64,000 nt of DNA from Clostridia bacterium (GCA_910575405.1 CAJTER010000024.1:1-64000), one strand, 5' to 3'. Shown: positions 17,434 through 30,175, numbered from the stretch's first letter. Made by a program: numbers and translations. Notes: generated by a model not told the origin, from the letters alone.

Positions 17434-19038
17434 TTACCTCCCCCGCGTGCGGTTCAAAATAATGCACGCTCTTTCTGTAATCAGTCCTCTTACAATATCC
17501 TCCGCAAACGCCTTGCAGGTAGGCGCCCCGCAGACGCTGCAGTCCACACCCGGCAGAGTGCTGACGATTCTCCCCATTTCTTCCATTTTTTTGAGAGAGA
17601 CGTTCAGATCCTCATCCAGCTGGAGGACTGGCCGATAGCGCAGTTCCCTGTTTCTTGCCAGCTCTCCTTCGCTCCCTGCGATATTCAGAATCCGGTCGCC
17701 ATACGTTTCCTTGGCCTCGTCGATTACAACCTTCAGGTTGGTCCGGGCGGAATAGCTGTTTTCTACAGTCAGCGATCCGCCGCAGCATCCTCCTTTGCAG
17801 GCATCTGCCTCAATAAATTCAATGCCTTGCAGCTTTTCATCCTCCACCTGTTCAAAGATATCCATGATTTCATCAATGCCGTCTACTGCAATGAATTTAT
17901 CGGTATGCAGGGCCAGGGCTTCTCCGCCTGTGTTGGTCCAGCGCAGTCCCATAACGCCAGCCCGCTCCAGATCTTCCACTTCCGAGTCAGCGAGGTTTTT
18001 CAGGTTGCTGAGAACCTGCTTGTACACCTCGGAAATAGCCACCATTTTGTCGATATCGGATTCGAGGACTTCATCACTCTCCTTGATAAAAGATATCTTT
18101 GCCGTACAGGGGGCAATGAAGAAAATGCCGATTTTTTTGTCCGGGTGCTTTGCCTCAGCTTCTTTTCTGGCCAGAGCTGCCGTTACTTCTGCCGGAGTCC
18201 GGTAGTCCAGCACGTGTTCCAGAAGATTGGGAAAGCGTATCTGAATCAGCTTTAAAACCGAGGGGCAGCCGGAGGAAATGAGTGGAAGAGGCCGCTCCCC
18301 TTTTTCCAGCAGCTTCCTGGTGGCATAACTGATCATTTCCGCGCCAATGGCTTCCTCGTAAACTTCATCAAATCCGACTTTTTTCAGCGCCGTCAGCAAA
18401 TGGTTCCTCGATTTGACACCCTTAAACTGGCCGAATATGGCAGAAGCCGGTATGGCGATTTTATAATCGTAGCCTTCCAGACAATCCAGCGTATCTATCA
18501 TGGGACGCGTAGCATGTCTGGGGCACACTTTGACACACATGCCGCACTCAATGCAGCGCTCCGGGCTGATGACCGCCTTCCAGCTGCGGATGCGGATGGC
18601 TTCGGTGGGGCACGTTCTGACACAGTGAATGCATCCAATGCAGCGCTCCGTATCCAGGTGGATAGAGGTCACATGGAGGGATTCAAAGGAAACCGGCCCC
18701 TCCCGCAGCCCCATGCTGTGCAGCTTCCCGCATACCGTAAAGGTCGTGTCAGCCGCTTCCACCAGGGCGATATTCCGGTTGCGGGCCAGCTCTATCATGG
18801 TCTCAGTTGCTGTTTTTCCGCAGGTTATAATAATGCAGGTAATGTTCATCATTTCCGAGGCCCGGATCACCTGCGGGTTGACCAGGCTGGTAATGAGCAG
18901 GCTGTCATCCGCTGTTTCCAGCATTACATTGCTCATCAGATCAGATGCTACTGCGTAAGAGTATTCACGCTGGAGGATTTCCTCCGTCTCGTAGAGCATC
19001 CTTCCTTTGAGCTGTCTTACAATTTCTTTCAATTCCAT
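17434..19038 (-). CDS. Sensory [FeFe]-hydrogenase-like iron-sulfur protein
   Basis: A 534-aa multidomain protein. Residues 1-115 look like a DRTGG-type domain. Two [4Fe-4S] motifs (CIGCIHCVRTCP and CIECGMCVKVCP) lie at 133-172, the hydrogenase large-subunit domain at about 190-430, and a cysteine-rich Fes-type motif (CSVCGAPTC) near the C-terminus. The H-cluster motifs are SSGCPS (254-260), APCTAK (309-314) and CKGGCCGG (414-421). All four cluster-binding cysteines are kept, but the proton-relay Cys of TSCCP is Gly. This fits the non-catalytic or sensory HsfB/HydS-type group rather than an H2-producing enzyme. AGGAGG marks the ATG at 19038. The gene overlaps the upstream HATPase gene by 74 bp. 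Confidence 0.85.
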   Translation of the reverse strand: MELKEIVRQLKGRMLYETEEILQREYSYAVASDLMSNVMLETADDSLLITSLVNPQVIRASEMMNITCIIITCGKTATETMIELARNRNIALVEAADTTFTVCGKLHSMGLREGPVSFESLHVTSIHLDTERCIGCIHCVRTCPTEAIRIRSWKAVISPERCIECGMCVKVCPRHATRPMIDTLDCLEGYDYKIAIPASAIFGQFKGVKSRNHLLTALKKVGFDEVYEEAIGAEMISYATRKLLEKGERPLPLISSGCPSVLKLIQIRFPNLLEHVLDYRTPAEVTAALARKEAEAKHPDKKIGIFFIAPCTAKISFIKESDEVLESDIDKMVAISEVYKQVLSNLKNLADSEVEDLERAGVMGLRWTNTGGEALALHTDKFIAVDGIDEIMDIFEQVEDEKLQGIEFIEADACKGGCCGGSLTVENSYSARTNLKVVIDEAKETYGDRILNIAGSEGELARNRELRYRPVLQLDEDLNVSLKKMEEMGRIVSTLPGVDCSVCGAPTCKAFAEDIVRGLITERACIILNRTRGR

Positions 19039-19609
19039 GCAGTCCACCTCCTAGCTCCGGCAGCGCTTCTTTAAAAATCAGCTTTACCTGTTCGTTGATA
19101 AATGCTTCCGCGTGAAATGCCGCGTCCATGTGGCTCTTTCCCTTGTGCGCAAGACTTTCTATGAAGGTAGTGCTGCAAAAGGAAAAAACGCCCCTGTCGC
19201 TGGAAAGCTCCAGTGACAGATTCAGATCCTTGTGGGAAAGCATAGTGAGGAAAAATACGTTTCCCAGATTTCCGATAGGCTGCCGGTCGATGGATTTGTT
19301 GACAAATACAGCCGTCACCTCGGTTCCGCAGCCCAACTGTGATTGGAGGAAAAAGTCACCGCCTGTAAGAATTGCCGCCTCTTTGAACATGGGAAGCCCC
19401 AAGCCTACAATCCTGGCAGCTCTGGATGTCTGAAAGGGATCTGTTGCTTTTTTCAGAGTTTCCTCGTCCATGCCGCAGCCGTCATCTTCAACGATAATTT
19501 CCAGCAGCCTGTCGTAGTCGCGAGTTTTAACACGTACCGAAATCCGTGAGCTGCCTGCCGTTATTGAGTTCTGCATAATATCCATAATATGTAGAGCCAG
19601 TTCTTTCAT
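18965..19609 (-). CDS. HATPase-type ATP-binding protein of the redox-sensor cluster
   Basis: A 214-aa GHKL ATPase-domain protein: N box MDIMQNSITAGSS, G1 box VEDDGCGMDEE, and GLGLPMFKEAAILTGG as the G2 region. It has no histidine phosphotransfer domain, so it is not a complete sensor kinase. It probably acts with the RsbW-like and PHP proteins of the cluster. The C-terminus (from about residue 190) runs 74 bp into the hydrogenase-like gene in another frame, possibly a stop lost by mutation. Start at 19609 has GAGGTG upstream. Confidence 0.8.
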   Translation of the reverse strand: MKELALHIMDIMQNSITAGSSRISVRVKTRDYDRLLEIIVEDDGCGMDEETLKKATDPFQTSRAARIVGLGLPMFKEAAILTGGDFFLQSQLGCGTEVTAVFVNKSIDRQPIGNLGNVFFLTMLSHKDLNLSLELSSDRGVFSFCSTTFIESLAHKGKSHMDAAFHAEAFINEQVKLIFKEALPELGGGLHGIERNCKTAQRKDALRDGGNPPA

Positions 19610-19614
19610 TCCAT

Positions 19615-20358
19615 TCACCTCATGTCTTTTTCCTTGATCCAATTTATCACCGTTTCCGCGGTAAGCTGATTTCGTTCCTCTGACAGTGAAATAACATTCG
19701 TTCCTCTGCTCATGTCCTTCAGTCTGTGGCAGTCGGAGGAATAGAGCACTTCTTTATTTTTTAGATCCTTTCTGCTGCTGACAAACTCCCTCCCATATGG
19801 GGAATCCGTGGCCTCTACGACTCCTGTAGCAAGTCCCGCAGGCAGGGCTCCCAAAATCGGAAGCACGCTGTAGGAGTCCCGATCCACGTGAGAAAACCAG
19901 GCGCATCCACCTAAGCTGCGGGCGGCGGCAAAGACCTCCTCTACCGGCAAATCCGTTGAAAAGAGCAGCATCCGTTCCTCTTCGCCGATTATGTTATCCT
20001 CCGCATCAAAGAGATACTGGGAACCTAATACTTCCTTATTATTTTTCATTGGCAGCAGGTGCCTCTCTACCAGCTGTCCCATTTCCAACGCAGACTCCAC
20101 CTGGGGGAACAGACAGCTTATGTGTACTTCCTCCGCTGATTCCACTTCGATTCCCGGGATCAGCACCAGCGGCTTTGTCTGCGCGCAGGCAAAAACAGCG
20201 GGAAGATTTTTGGCCGAATTATGATCCGTAACAGCAATGAGATCCAGCCCGTTCAGCACTGCCATATTTACAATATTGTTGGGAGTCATTTCCTCTTCCG
20301 CGCATGGCGAAAGGGCCGTATGTATGTGAAAGTCATAAGTGTAATTCACAAAATTCAT
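19615..20358 (-). CDS. PHP-domain phosphoesterase-like protein
   Basis: A 247-aa PHP domain with the metal-binding motifs DFHIHTALSPC, AVTDHNSAKN, PGIEVESAEEVH, WFSHVDRD and SSDCHRL. PHP proteins hydrolyse phosphoesters. The true substrate here is unknown. The ATG at 20358 overlaps the stop of the DRTGG gene (ATGA), which decides the start. It ends 5 bp before the HATPase gene. Confidence 0.88.
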   Translation of the reverse strand: MNFVNYTYDFHIHTALSPCAEEEMTPNNIVNMAVLNGLDLIAVTDHNSAKNLPAVFACAQTKPLVLIPGIEVESAEEVHISCLFPQVESALEMGQLVERHLLPMKNNKEVLGSQYLFDAEDNIIGEEERMLLFSTDLPVEEVFAAARSLGGCAWFSHVDRDSYSVLPILGALPAGLATGVVEATDSPYGREFVSSRKDLKNKEVLYSSDCHRLKDMSRGTNVISLSEERNQLTAETVINWIKEKDMR

Positions 20359-20684
20359 GACAAAAGCTCGTGAAGTCTCCAGCACAGCTCGTAAGTCCCC
20401 AGCTGACTGGATACTACCGCGATTCCTGTTTCTTCCGCCTTTTCAAGGGTATCTGCCGGTGCGGCAATGCCTTCCGGCACAATGATACATGCGGCATCGT
20501 CCAGCTCCGCCACTGCTATGACATTCAGATGGGTCTGCACCGTAATCCAGGCATCGCCCTCCTGACATCCGCTCATTACCCTGCTGAGAAGATCGCAGGC
20601 ATAAACACCGGTCACTTCGTTCTCCATGCCCGCGTCCGTCAATGCTTCCATGTCCAGGTTTTTTACCATTTCCTTTACTTTCAT
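20355..20684 (-). CDS. DRTGG-domain protein
   Basis: A 109-aa single-domain protein resembling DRTGG domains (LLSRVMSGCQEGDAWITVQTHLNVIAVAELDDAACIIV), which also occur in phosphotransacetylases and CBS proteins and may bind a small ligand. Its fold seems shared with the N-terminal part of the hydrogenase-like protein encoded three genes downstream. GGAGGGG precedes its ATG. Confidence 0.8.
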   Translation of the reverse strand: MKVKEMVKNLDMEALTDAGMENEVTGVYACDLLSRVMSGCQEGDAWITVQTHLNVIAVAELDDAACIIVPEGIAAPADTLEKAEETGIAVVSSQLGTYELCWRLHELLS

Positions 20685-20693
20685 AGCCCCTCC

Positions 20694-21107
20694 TTATTTT
20701 ATGTAGATCACCATCTTCACTTCTGTACCTTCTCCGGGAGCTGTTGTAATGTCCAGCTCATCAGTATTTTTCTTAATATTGGGAAGACCCATTCCCGCAC
20801 CAAATCCCATTTTGCGTACCTGCTCGCTGGCTGTAGACCAGCCCTCCTGCATGGCCAGAGATAAATCCGCAATTCCTTTGCCAAAATCCCGTATCACCAT
20901 TTCAACCCGGTCGCTCTCAATTTCCACATGCGCCTCACCGCCGCCGCCGTGAATAAAGGCGTTGATCTCCGCTTCATACATGGCAATGGCCGCCCTCTTT
21001 ACGACAGGCGGAGACACACCAAGCTTCGCCAGCGACCGCTTTACGCTGCTTGATGCCTCTCCGGCCATATCAAAGTTATTTCCATCAATTACAAAATCCA
21101 GTTTCAT
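20694..21107 (-). CDS. RsbW-like anti-sigma/serine kinase-type ATPase
   Basis: A 137-aa GHKL ATPase of the RsbW/SpoIIAB class: YEAEINAFIHG (N box), RDFGKGI (G1) and GFGAGMGLPNIKKNTDEL (G2). It starts 10 bp after the V-ATPase subunit D gene with CAGGAG ahead of it, so the two are almost surely on one mRNA. No partner anti-anti-sigma or sigma gene lies nearby. Confidence 0.85.
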   Translation of the reverse strand: MKLDFVIDGNNFDMAGEASSSVKRSLAKLGVSPPVVKRAAIAMYEAEINAFIHGGGGEAHVEIESDRVEMVIRDFGKGIADLSLAMQEGWSTASEQVRKMGFGAGMGLPNIKKNTDELDITTAPGEGTEVKMVIYIK

Positions 21108-21117
21108 ATTGCTCCTG

Positions 21118-21771
21118 TTACTCCTGTGCCTGTCTCTGCCGGGCGATCATCATATCCTTGATCTTCATCAGCCTGGCAAGATTACCTCTCTCATTTTCGT
21201 CTAACTTCATTGTAATACTTTTGATGGTTTCCTGCAACGTCGGAATTTGCACATATTCAAGAGCATTGACTCTTCTTCTGGTTTTTTCTATCTCTTCTGC
21301 CAGAAGCTGGACCGTTTTTTCAGCCTGCGCCAGCTGGAGCATCAGGGGCAGAACTTCCTGCAGAGCGTCTACCGAAGCGTCCAGCTCGCCTGAGGTGAAA
21401 GCAAAGCCGTAGGGGTAGATATCCCGCTTTTCATCGCTTGTATCGGTAAATTCAAAGTCAGGGACACTTACGCTCATGACGTTTTTTGTTCTGGCACTGG
21501 CATAGACCTGCCTCTGAGGAAGCATGAGAGCTTCCTGCAGAATAGCATCGTCCATAGCTGCGCCTGCTGCCACAAAGCCGGCGTAGACCTGGGCCATTTT
21601 TTCCTCCAGCCTGGTCCGCAGCTCCATATTTTCCCGGATCAGTTCCAAAAACTTTTTCATCAGATCGTCCCGCTTATCCTTGAGCAGCTTGTGGCCTCTC
21701 ATAGATGTGGTGAGACGTTTTTTCAGCCTGGACAGCTCCATACGGGTCGGGTTTACTTGTAAAACTGCCAT
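21118..21771 (-). CDS. ntpD: V-type ATP synthase subunit D
   Basis: Subunit D (217 aa) is the central rotor stalk of the V-ATPase. The opening VNPTRMELSRLKKRLTTSMRGHKLLKDKRDDLM is the family signature, and long helical termini flank a beta-hairpin region. It is the last V-ATPase gene and is followed at once by the redox-sensor genes. Confidence 0.95.
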   Translation of the reverse strand: MAVLQVNPTRMELSRLKKRLTTSMRGHKLLKDKRDDLMKKFLELIRENMELRTRLEEKMAQVYAGFVAAGAAMDDAILQEALMLPQRQVYASARTKNVMSVSVPDFEFTDTSDEKRDIYPYGFAFTSGELDASVDALQEVLPLMLQLAQAEKTVQLLAEEIEKTRRRVNALEYVQIPTLQETIKSITMKLDENERGNLARLMKIKDMMIARQRQAQE

Positions 21772-21783
21772 ATTCCCGCCTCC

Positions 21784-23160
21784 TTATTTGTTTTTGATGC
21801 CATATTTTTCGATGAATTCAGGCTTGATTCGCTTCAGCTCGCTTTCCGGCAAAATGGAAAGAAGCTGCCAGCCGGTGTCCAGGGTTTCCGCAATTTCCCG
21901 GTTTGTTGTGAAGCCCTGAGAAACGTACTTCTGTTCAAATTCTTCGGCAAACTTGGCGTACAAAAGGTCGGTTTCCGAAAGAGCCGCTTCACCTAAGATA
22001 GTCATCAGTTCCTTGGCGTCTTTCCCTCTGGCATAAGCCGCGAAGAGCTGATTCATGGTGCCTGAGTGGTCTTCTCTGGTTTTGTCCGGCCCAATGCCCT
22101 TGTCCTTTAGACGGGAAAGGGAAGGCAGAATGTCGATAGGCGGCATGATATTCTTTCTGTAAAGCTCTCTGGACAAAATGATCTGTCCTTCTGTAATGTA
22201 TCCAGTCAGGTCCGGAATGGGATGGGTTTTGTCATCTTCCGGCATGGTCAAAATCGGAATCATGGTGATGGAGCCTTCGCTGTCCGCCTTTCTTCCCGCT
22301 CTCTCATACAGGGTGGCAAGGTCTGTGTACAGGTATCCCGGATAACCACGGCGGCCTGGAACTTCCTTTCTGGCAGAGGATACTTCACGCAGGGCCTCCG
22401 CGTAGTTTGTAATGTCCGTTAGGATAACCAGTACGTGCATGTCCTTTTCAAAGGCCAGGTATTCGGCTGCGGTCAGAGCCATACGGGGCGTCGCGATACG
22501 CTCAATGGCTGGATCGTTTGCCAGATTGATGAACATGACGGTACGGTCGATGGCTCCGGTGTCCTTAAAGTCAGAAATAAAGTAATCCGATTCTTCAAAG
22601 GTAATACCGATGGCGCAGAAGACTACGGCAAAGTTTGATTCTCCTTTCAGCACCTTGGCCTGTCTTGCGATCTGAGCTGCCAGCTTTGCGTGAGGAAGCC
22701 CGGAGCCTGAGAAAATCGGCAATTTCTGTCCTCTTACCAAGGTGTTTAAGCCATCGATGGCCGATACGCCGGTCTGGATAAATTCATCCGGATAAACTCG
22801 GGCAGAAGGGTTCATGGGCAGTCCGTTGATGTCCGCCTTTTTTTCCGGAATCAGCTCTGGGCCTCCGTCAATCGGCTCGCCCATGCCGGAAAAGACTCTT
22901 CCCAGCATATCCTCGGATACAGAAAGCTCCAGGCCTTTTCCAAAAAAGCTGACTTTGCTGTCCTCCAGATTGATTCCTGCCGAGCTTTCAAAGAGCTGTA
23001 CCAGTACGTCGCTGCCGTTTACTTCCAGTACCTTGCACCTTCTTCTTTCTCCATTTTGCAGCTGGATTTCCCCCAGCTCATCGTAAGCAACGCCCTCTAC
23101 GTCCCTGACCAGCATCAGAGGACCCGCTACTTCGGATATTGTCTTATATTCTTTTAACAT
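21784..23160 (-). CDS. ntpB: V-type ATP synthase subunit B
   Basis: Subunit B (458 aa) is the non-catalytic nucleotide-site subunit of the V1 head. [21 protein letters not shown] replaces the P-loop of the catalytic A subunit, as is normal, and [22 protein letters not shown] is conserved. Its ATG shares a base with the stop of ntpA (TAATG). Confidence 0.96.
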   Translation of the reverse strand: MLKEYKTISEVAGPLMLVRDVEGVAYDELGEIQLQNGERRRCKVLEVNGSDVLVQLFESSAGINLEDSKVSFFGKGLELSVSEDMLGRVFSGMGEPIDGGPELIPEKKADINGLPMNPSARVYPDEFIQTGVSAIDGLNTLVRGQKLPIFSGSGLPHAKLAAQIARQAKVLKGESNFAVVFCAIGITFEESDYFISDFKDTGAIDRTVMFINLANDPAIERIATPRMALTAAEYLAFEKDMHVLVILTDITNYAEALREVSSARKEVPGRRGYPGYLYTDLATLYERAGRKADSEGSITMIPILTMPEDDKTHPIPDLTGYITEGQIILSRELYRKNIMPPIDILPSLSRLKDKGIGPDKTREDHSGTMNQLFAAYARGKDAKELMTILGEAALSETDLLYAKFAEEFEQKYVSQGFTTNREIAETLDTGWQLLSILPESELKRIKPEFIEKYGIKNK

Positions 23161-24932
23161 TACGCAGATACCTCCTCTTTCATCAGCTGCTCGAGACTTT
23201 CCGTAAGCTGGGCTGCCGTATCGTTCATATAGCGTTCAATTTCCTCTTCCGGGACATACTTGGCTCTGGCGATGGTTTCCCGCACTTCCATGCCCAAAAT
23301 CTTTGTTACATCCACGCCTTTTTCCAGGGCAACAACCGATTCGTTGTAAAAAGTGAGAACCATTTTCAGGATGCGGTACTGCTTTTTCAGCGATGTATAG
23401 GCATCCGTATCATCAAAAGCGTTCTGCTGCAAATAGTCCTCGCGGATAGAACGGGAAGCCTCTAAAATCAATCGGTCGGAAGGGGACAGAGAGTCGTAGC
23501 CAACCAGCTTTACGATTTCCTCAAGCTCCGATTCTACCTGCAGCAGCTTTGTAGTCTCGGTGACACATTTGGTCCAGTCCTCCGCAATATTGGCATCCAG
23601 CCAGGCCCCGATGGTTTCGCTGTACAGGGAATAGGAGGTCAGCCAGTTGATTGACGGGAAGTGCCGCTTGTAGGCAAGGCCCGAATCCAGCCCCCAGAAT
23701 ACTTTTACAATACGAAGGGTGGACTGTACAACCGGGTCCGAGTTGTCGCCGCCCGCTGGAGATACAGCTCCGATGGCAGTCAGAGTTCCGGTTCGGTCCT
23801 GACTTCCCAGACATTTTACCTGGCCCGCCCGCTCATAGAACTGAGCAAGTCTCGAGGTCAGGTAAGCCGGATAGCCTTCTTCTCCCGGCATTTCCTCAAG
23901 ACGTCCGGACATTTCACGAAGGGCCTCAGCCCAGCGGGAAGTGGAGTCTGCCATAATAGCTACCGAATATCCCATGTCCCGGAAGTATTCGGCAATGGTG
24001 ATTCCCGTGTAAATGGATGCTTCCCGGGCAGCTACCGGCATGTCGGAGGTATTGGCAATGAGTACGGTACGGTTCATAAGGGATTCTCCGGATCTGGGGT
24101 CCTTCAGCTCCGGAAATTCCATGAGAACCTCGGTCATTTCGTTTCCCCGCTCGCCGCAGCCTACGTAGACAACCAGATCCACGTCCGACCATTTTGCCAG
24201 CTGATGCTGCACAACGGTTTTGCCAGAGCCAAATGGACCCGGAACAGCCGCCGCTCCGCCTCTTACAATGGGAAACAATGTGTCGATAACCCGCTGCCCT
24301 GTAATCATAGGAACTTCCGGTGACAGCTTGTTTTTAAAGGGGCGCTGCTTTCTTACCGGCCACTTCTGCATCATCTGGATTTCCTTTTTCGCTCCATCGT
24401 CTGTTTTGACAACCGCGATTGTGTCGGTAATTTTGTGCATGCCGGATTTGATTTCCGTGATAATCCCTTCTGTTCCCACAGGAACCATGATCTTGTGGAC
24501 GATGAGCTTTGTTTCATCCACGGTTCCGATGATATCCCCTGCCAGAACCTTGTCGCCTTTTTTTACGCAGGGCTTAAAGTCCCATTCCTTTTCGTGATCC
24601 AGAGACGTTACTTCTACGCCTCTTGCAATGTTGCTGCCGGTTTTGGCCTTGATGACCTCCAGCGGCCGCTGTATTCCATCAAAGATCATTTCCAGGATTC
24701 CCGGTCCCAGCTCTGCGGAAAGAGGCTCTCCTGTGGAAATAACCTTGTCGCCGGTTTTCAGTCCGGCTGTTTCTTCATATACCTGGATGGAGGCTTTGTC
24801 TCCTCTCATTTCGATAATCTCGCCGATGAGCCCCAGCTTTCCTACCCGGACAACGTCGAACATGTTGGCGCTCTTCATGTTGTCCGCAACCACCAGGGGA
24901 CCGGAAATTTTTATAATTTGTCCATAATCCAT
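23160..24932 (-). CDS. ntpA: V-type ATP synthase subunit A (catalytic)
   Basis: Subunit A (590 aa) hydrolyses or makes ATP. The P-loop is [11 protein letters not shown], followed by the catalytic Glu region [13 protein letters not shown], and the A-specific non-homologous insert lies at about 110-190. No intein is present; the length is normal. It follows ntpF by 18 bp. Confidence 0.97.
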   Translation of the reverse strand: MDYGQIIKISGPLVVADNMKSANMFDVVRVGKLGLIGEIIEMRGDKASIQVYEETAGLKTGDKVISTGEPLSAELGPGILEMIFDGIQRPLEVIKAKTGSNIARGVEVTSLDHEKEWDFKPCVKKGDKVLAGDIIGTVDETKLIVHKIMVPVGTEGIITEIKSGMHKITDTIAVVKTDDGAKKEIQMMQKWPVRKQRPFKNKLSPEVPMITGQRVIDTLFPIVRGGAAAVPGPFGSGKTVVQHQLAKWSDVDLVVYVGCGERGNEMTEVLMEFPELKDPRSGESLMNRTVLIANTSDMPVAAREASIYTGITIAEYFRDMGYSVAIMADSTSRWAEALREMSGRLEEMPGEEGYPAYLTSRLAQFYERAGQVKCLGSQDRTGTLTAIGAVSPAGGDNSDPVVQSTLRIVKVFWGLDSGLAYKRHFPSINWLTSYSLYSETIGAWLDANIAEDWTKCVTETTKLLQVESELEEIVKLVGYDSLSPSDRLILEASRSIREDYLQQNAFDDTDAYTSLKKQYRILKMVLTFYNESVVALEKGVDVTKILGMEVRETIARAKYVPEEEIERYMNDTAAQLTESLEQLMKEEVSA

Positions 24933-24950
24933 TCTTTTTTCACCTGCTTT

Positions 24951-25271
24951 TTATTGAGTTTGAAAGATGTCCGCACCTACGGCTCTCTCTACATTTTTGT
25001 GTATGTTTTCCATGCCGATTCCAAGGGATCCGTTCTTTCCCGGAATTGGGATAATAGCAGGGAGCATATGATCCTTATACTGCTCCACTACATCTAAATT
25101 CACGGCAATCAGCTCTTCTGTTACAAAGATAATGCCGTATTCCTTTTTGGCCAGGTCTGAAACCAGCGGAGCGATGGAAACCTCTTTATCCGCTTCAAAG
25201 ACGCCAAAGCCAATGGCTTTAAAGCCCAGCACGCTTCCCCTGTCTCCTATGACGGCAATTTTAGTCTGCAT
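24951..25271 (-). CDS. ntpF: V-type ATP synthase subunit F
   Basis: Subunit F (106 aa) is the small rotor-tip subunit that binds D. KIAVIGDRGSVLGFKAIG and GIIFVTEELI are typical. It overlaps the end of ntpC by 11 bp. Confidence 0.93.
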   Translation of the reverse strand: MQTKIAVIGDRGSVLGFKAIGFGVFEADKEVSIAPLVSDLAKKEYGIIFVTEELIAVNLDVVEQYKDHMLPAIIPIPGKNGSLGIGMENIHKNVERAVGADIFQTQ

Positions 25272-26259
25272 AAATGTACCTTACCCTTTCTGCAATCCGA
25301 TCCTTTGGCAGGCCAAACAGCTTTGCCGAAAGCACCAGTCTTGCTGCCCGGATCTCCCGTTCCTTTTGATAGAGGAACGCGATGACCGGCTCCAGTCCAA
25401 AGGGGATGATCTTTGCTTTGTCAAAGAGGTCCTTAAAACAGGCGTCCAGATTTTCTTCCAGCACAGACAGAGGCTGCCCCTGCTTCAGAGCGGCCAGACT
25501 TTTTTCCAGCCGTTTCTTTTTTCCTGCCCGATCCGCAAGACGCATCATGCCCTCGTAGCCTGCGGAAAATTCCCCGCTTATAGCTGCCGGTGACAGGGTT
25601 CCTCCAGATGTCAGTATTTTCTGGACTTCATAAGGCTCCTTTTTCATGCGCATGAGCCGGATGGCCGTTTCGATGTTGATCAGATCGATTTTGGCTGCCG
25701 CGTATTCTGTGAGAAGCGGGTTTCCGATTTCTCCGGCCTTTTCGCTCATTTGCTCTAAAACCGCGTTGTCAATGATGATGCTTGCCATCTGCGGATCTCT
25801 GGTCTTTGCCAGCTGATCCATGGCGTAAAGAGCCGCCTGTCCCAGTTTCTCCGGAACTTTGTCAAAGCGCTTTGCTAAAAGCTCCTCTTTCATGGTCTGG
25901 GGAGAAAAGGTTCCCGTTTCCTTGTACAGCTCCTCAAAGCTTTCCGCGGTCAGCTGAGCTTTCGCGTAGACCTTCAGGTTATGGCCGTCTGCCGGATAGC
26001 GGAATATGAAGGTGATCTGAGACTGCTCTGTAATGTCCTCCACCAGCCGGTAGGTCTCTTTCAGCTCCCGTTCAAAGGCTTTTTCATACTCTTTCATGGA
26101 AAAATCCCGAAACATGCCTTTTGCTGACAGGGCTTTAAAGGCCTCTTCCGCACCGTGGGCCTCAATGGCTTTTAACAGGTCCTGGCGTGAAATCATCTGG
26201 TTTTCGAGAGAATGGACTCTTGCCGCAGCGTGCAGGTACTTTGTATCGTTTTTTGTCAT
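25261..26259 (-). CDS. ntpC: V-type ATP synthase subunit C
   Basis: Subunit C/d-type (332 aa) joins the central stalk to the membrane ring. The protein is helical with the pattern of V-ATPase subunit C/AC39 (for example DNAVLEQM and KIDLINIETAIRLMRMKK). The ATG at 26259 is chosen because AAGGAAGG stands six bases upstream; an in-frame start eight codons earlier has no such site. Confidence 0.9.
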   Translation of the reverse strand: MTKNDTKYLHAAARVHSLENQMISRQDLLKAIEAHGAEEAFKALSAKGMFRDFSMKEYEKAFERELKETYRLVEDITEQSQITFIFRYPADGHNLKVYAKAQLTAESFEELYKETGTFSPQTMKEELLAKRFDKVPEKLGQAALYAMDQLAKTRDPQMASIIIDNAVLEQMSEKAGEIGNPLLTEYAAAKIDLINIETAIRLMRMKKEPYEVQKILTSGGTLSPAAISGEFSAGYEGMMRLADRAGKKKRLEKSLAALKQGQPLSVLEENLDACFKDLFDKAKIIPFGLEPVIAFLYQKEREIRAARLVLSAKLFGLPKDRIAERVRYIYAD

Positions 26260-26325
26260 ACATGCCCTTCCTTTCTTGTACACCTTTCGCTTGTACGTTT
26301 TATCTGTATTGTTTCGCCTTAGCGG

Positions 26326-26910
26326 CTATGCGAAAAGTGCGGCTGCAATTTCCGATTCTTTCTCTTTTTTCATATCGTTTATCATGACCTCAAAGGTGCA
26401 GCTTGTTTCAATTTCGCCTTCCCTGAGAATCAGGCCTCCCGCAAAATCGCCTGCCTGCTTTTCCACTGTCACTTTGATGCCGTAATCCTTTTGTGCCTTT
26501 TGGGCCAGATTTTTGCCCAGAGCCTTGCTGTCAGCCTGATTCAGCTGAACGGTTACTTCCGTCCCTCCGGTGTATTTTTTGATAATTCTGGCATACAGTT
26601 CCTGCTTTTCCGGCTCAGAAAGCCCGGCCAGCTTTTCCAGGGCCAAGGAGAAGGTTTCCTCCAGAGCCTGTCTCTTTGCTTTCAGGCGAATACTGCGGCT
26701 TTCAATTCCAGCTTGAGAAGTTCCCCTCTGGATGATTTCGTCCGCCTCTTTTCTGGCTTTCTTTAAAATGGACTCTTCCTCAATAGCAGCTTCCTCCCGG
26801 TACAGCTTTAAAACATCCTCAGCGCTTTTGGCGCCAGCCTCAAGAATTTTGTCCGCTTCTTTTTTGCCTTCCGCAGAAATGGCGTCCAGTATTTTTGAAA
26901 TATTATCCAT
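26326..26910 (-). CDS. ntpE: V-type ATP synthase subunit E
   Basis: Subunit E (194 aa) forms the peripheral stalk with the G/H subunit. The N-terminal two thirds is a long charged helix rich in Glu, Lys and Ala (EGKKEADKILEAGAKSAEDV), and the C-terminal third is globular (DFAGGLILREGEIETSCTFE). It ends 66 bp before ntpC. Confidence 0.93.
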   Translation of the reverse strand: MDNISKILDAISAEGKKEADKILEAGAKSAEDVLKLYREEAAIEEESILKKARKEADEIIQRGTSQAGIESRSIRLKAKRQALEETFSLALEKLAGLSEPEKQELYARIIKKYTGGTEVTVQLNQADSKALGKNLAQKAQKDYGIKVTVEKQAGDFAGGLILREGEIETSCTFEVMINDMKKEKESEIAAALFA

Positions 26911-26931
26911 AATACGCTGCCTTCCCTTCTC

Positions 26932-29370
<2,439 letters not shown>

Positions 29371-29374
<4 letters not shown>

Positions 29375-29685
29375 ATGCTATCCACAATCCCTTCTGCAAT
29401 GGTGCGTGCCGCCTGATCCATTCTGCTTTTCGCTTTCTGCAAAATTTCTTCTGCTTCGCGCTGGGCAGCTTCTGTCTTTTCAGCTACTGACGCATCGGCT
29501 TTTTCTCTTGCCAGACGGATGAGCTGTCTGGCCTGTTTGTTTGCCTCTGCGGCAGCTTCTTCAATGAGCTTTTTCCCATCCGTCTTTGCGCGAGCTTCTG
29601 CTCTGGCCGTATCCTGACGGGCTTTTTGCTTCATGTTTTCTGCCTCTGTTTCCGCAGTTTTAATTTGTTCAATTACATCCTGCAT
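29371..29685 (-). CDS. ntpH: V-type ATP synthase subunit G/H (peripheral stalk)
   Basis: A 104-aa almost entirely helical, Ala/Lys/Glu-rich protein of the F0-b/V-ATPase G type, partner of subunit E in the peripheral stalk. The ATG at 29685 is preferred to a GTG two codons earlier because AAAGGAGG would be too near the GTG. It is the first gene of the V-ATPase operon. Confidence 0.88.
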
Positions 29686-29691
29686 TCGCAC

Positions 29692-30146
29692 TTCCTCCTT
29701 TCATTAATTCCACGATAATAATAATTCCTACCTATATATATTATCAGAATGAATAAAAATAGAAATAGATTCTAAAAAAGTAATTATTTTCATTCAATTC
29801 TGTCTAATCACAATTTTGTCATTGGCTGAATTTCAATGGTTTCACGGTTAGTCGGAACTAAATTTCCGTTTTTTCAATTGTCTTGTAAAACGTTTCACGG
29901 CTTGTATTTTGTATTTTTATTTACATATACCGTTTTTTTCTGTAAATTATCAAAAAATGGAACTAGTTTGCAGAAAAAAGTTGCAGCTCCCACTCAATAT
30001 TAGGCGTCAAATTGATCTTTTGATTCGCCGTCTGATTTTAAGTGAGTTTTGACAAAAAGGCAGGAGAATATACCTTTGCCGCAGGTTCTACATGTGATGT
30101 ATGATACTTTATTTTCTATAATTGTAATTTTTTTCTATAAAATCCA
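29692..30146. other. A+T-rich intergenic region between V-ATPase and coiled-coil genes
   Basis: No gene is seen. It must hold the V-ATPase promoter on the minus strand, but I find no pair of hexamers convincing enough to mark; the best is an extended -10 (TG-A-TAATAT) near 29740 without a good -35. No riboswitch pattern was recognised. Confidence 0.4.
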
Positions 30147-30175
30147 TTGACACAACCTACTCCATATGGTATATT
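30147..30175 (+). promoter_or_regulatory. Promoter of the coiled-coil gene
   Basis: TTGACA (30147-30152), a 17-bp spacer and TATATT (30170-30175). Start is expected near 30182, about 58 bases before the start codon. Confidence 0.75.
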
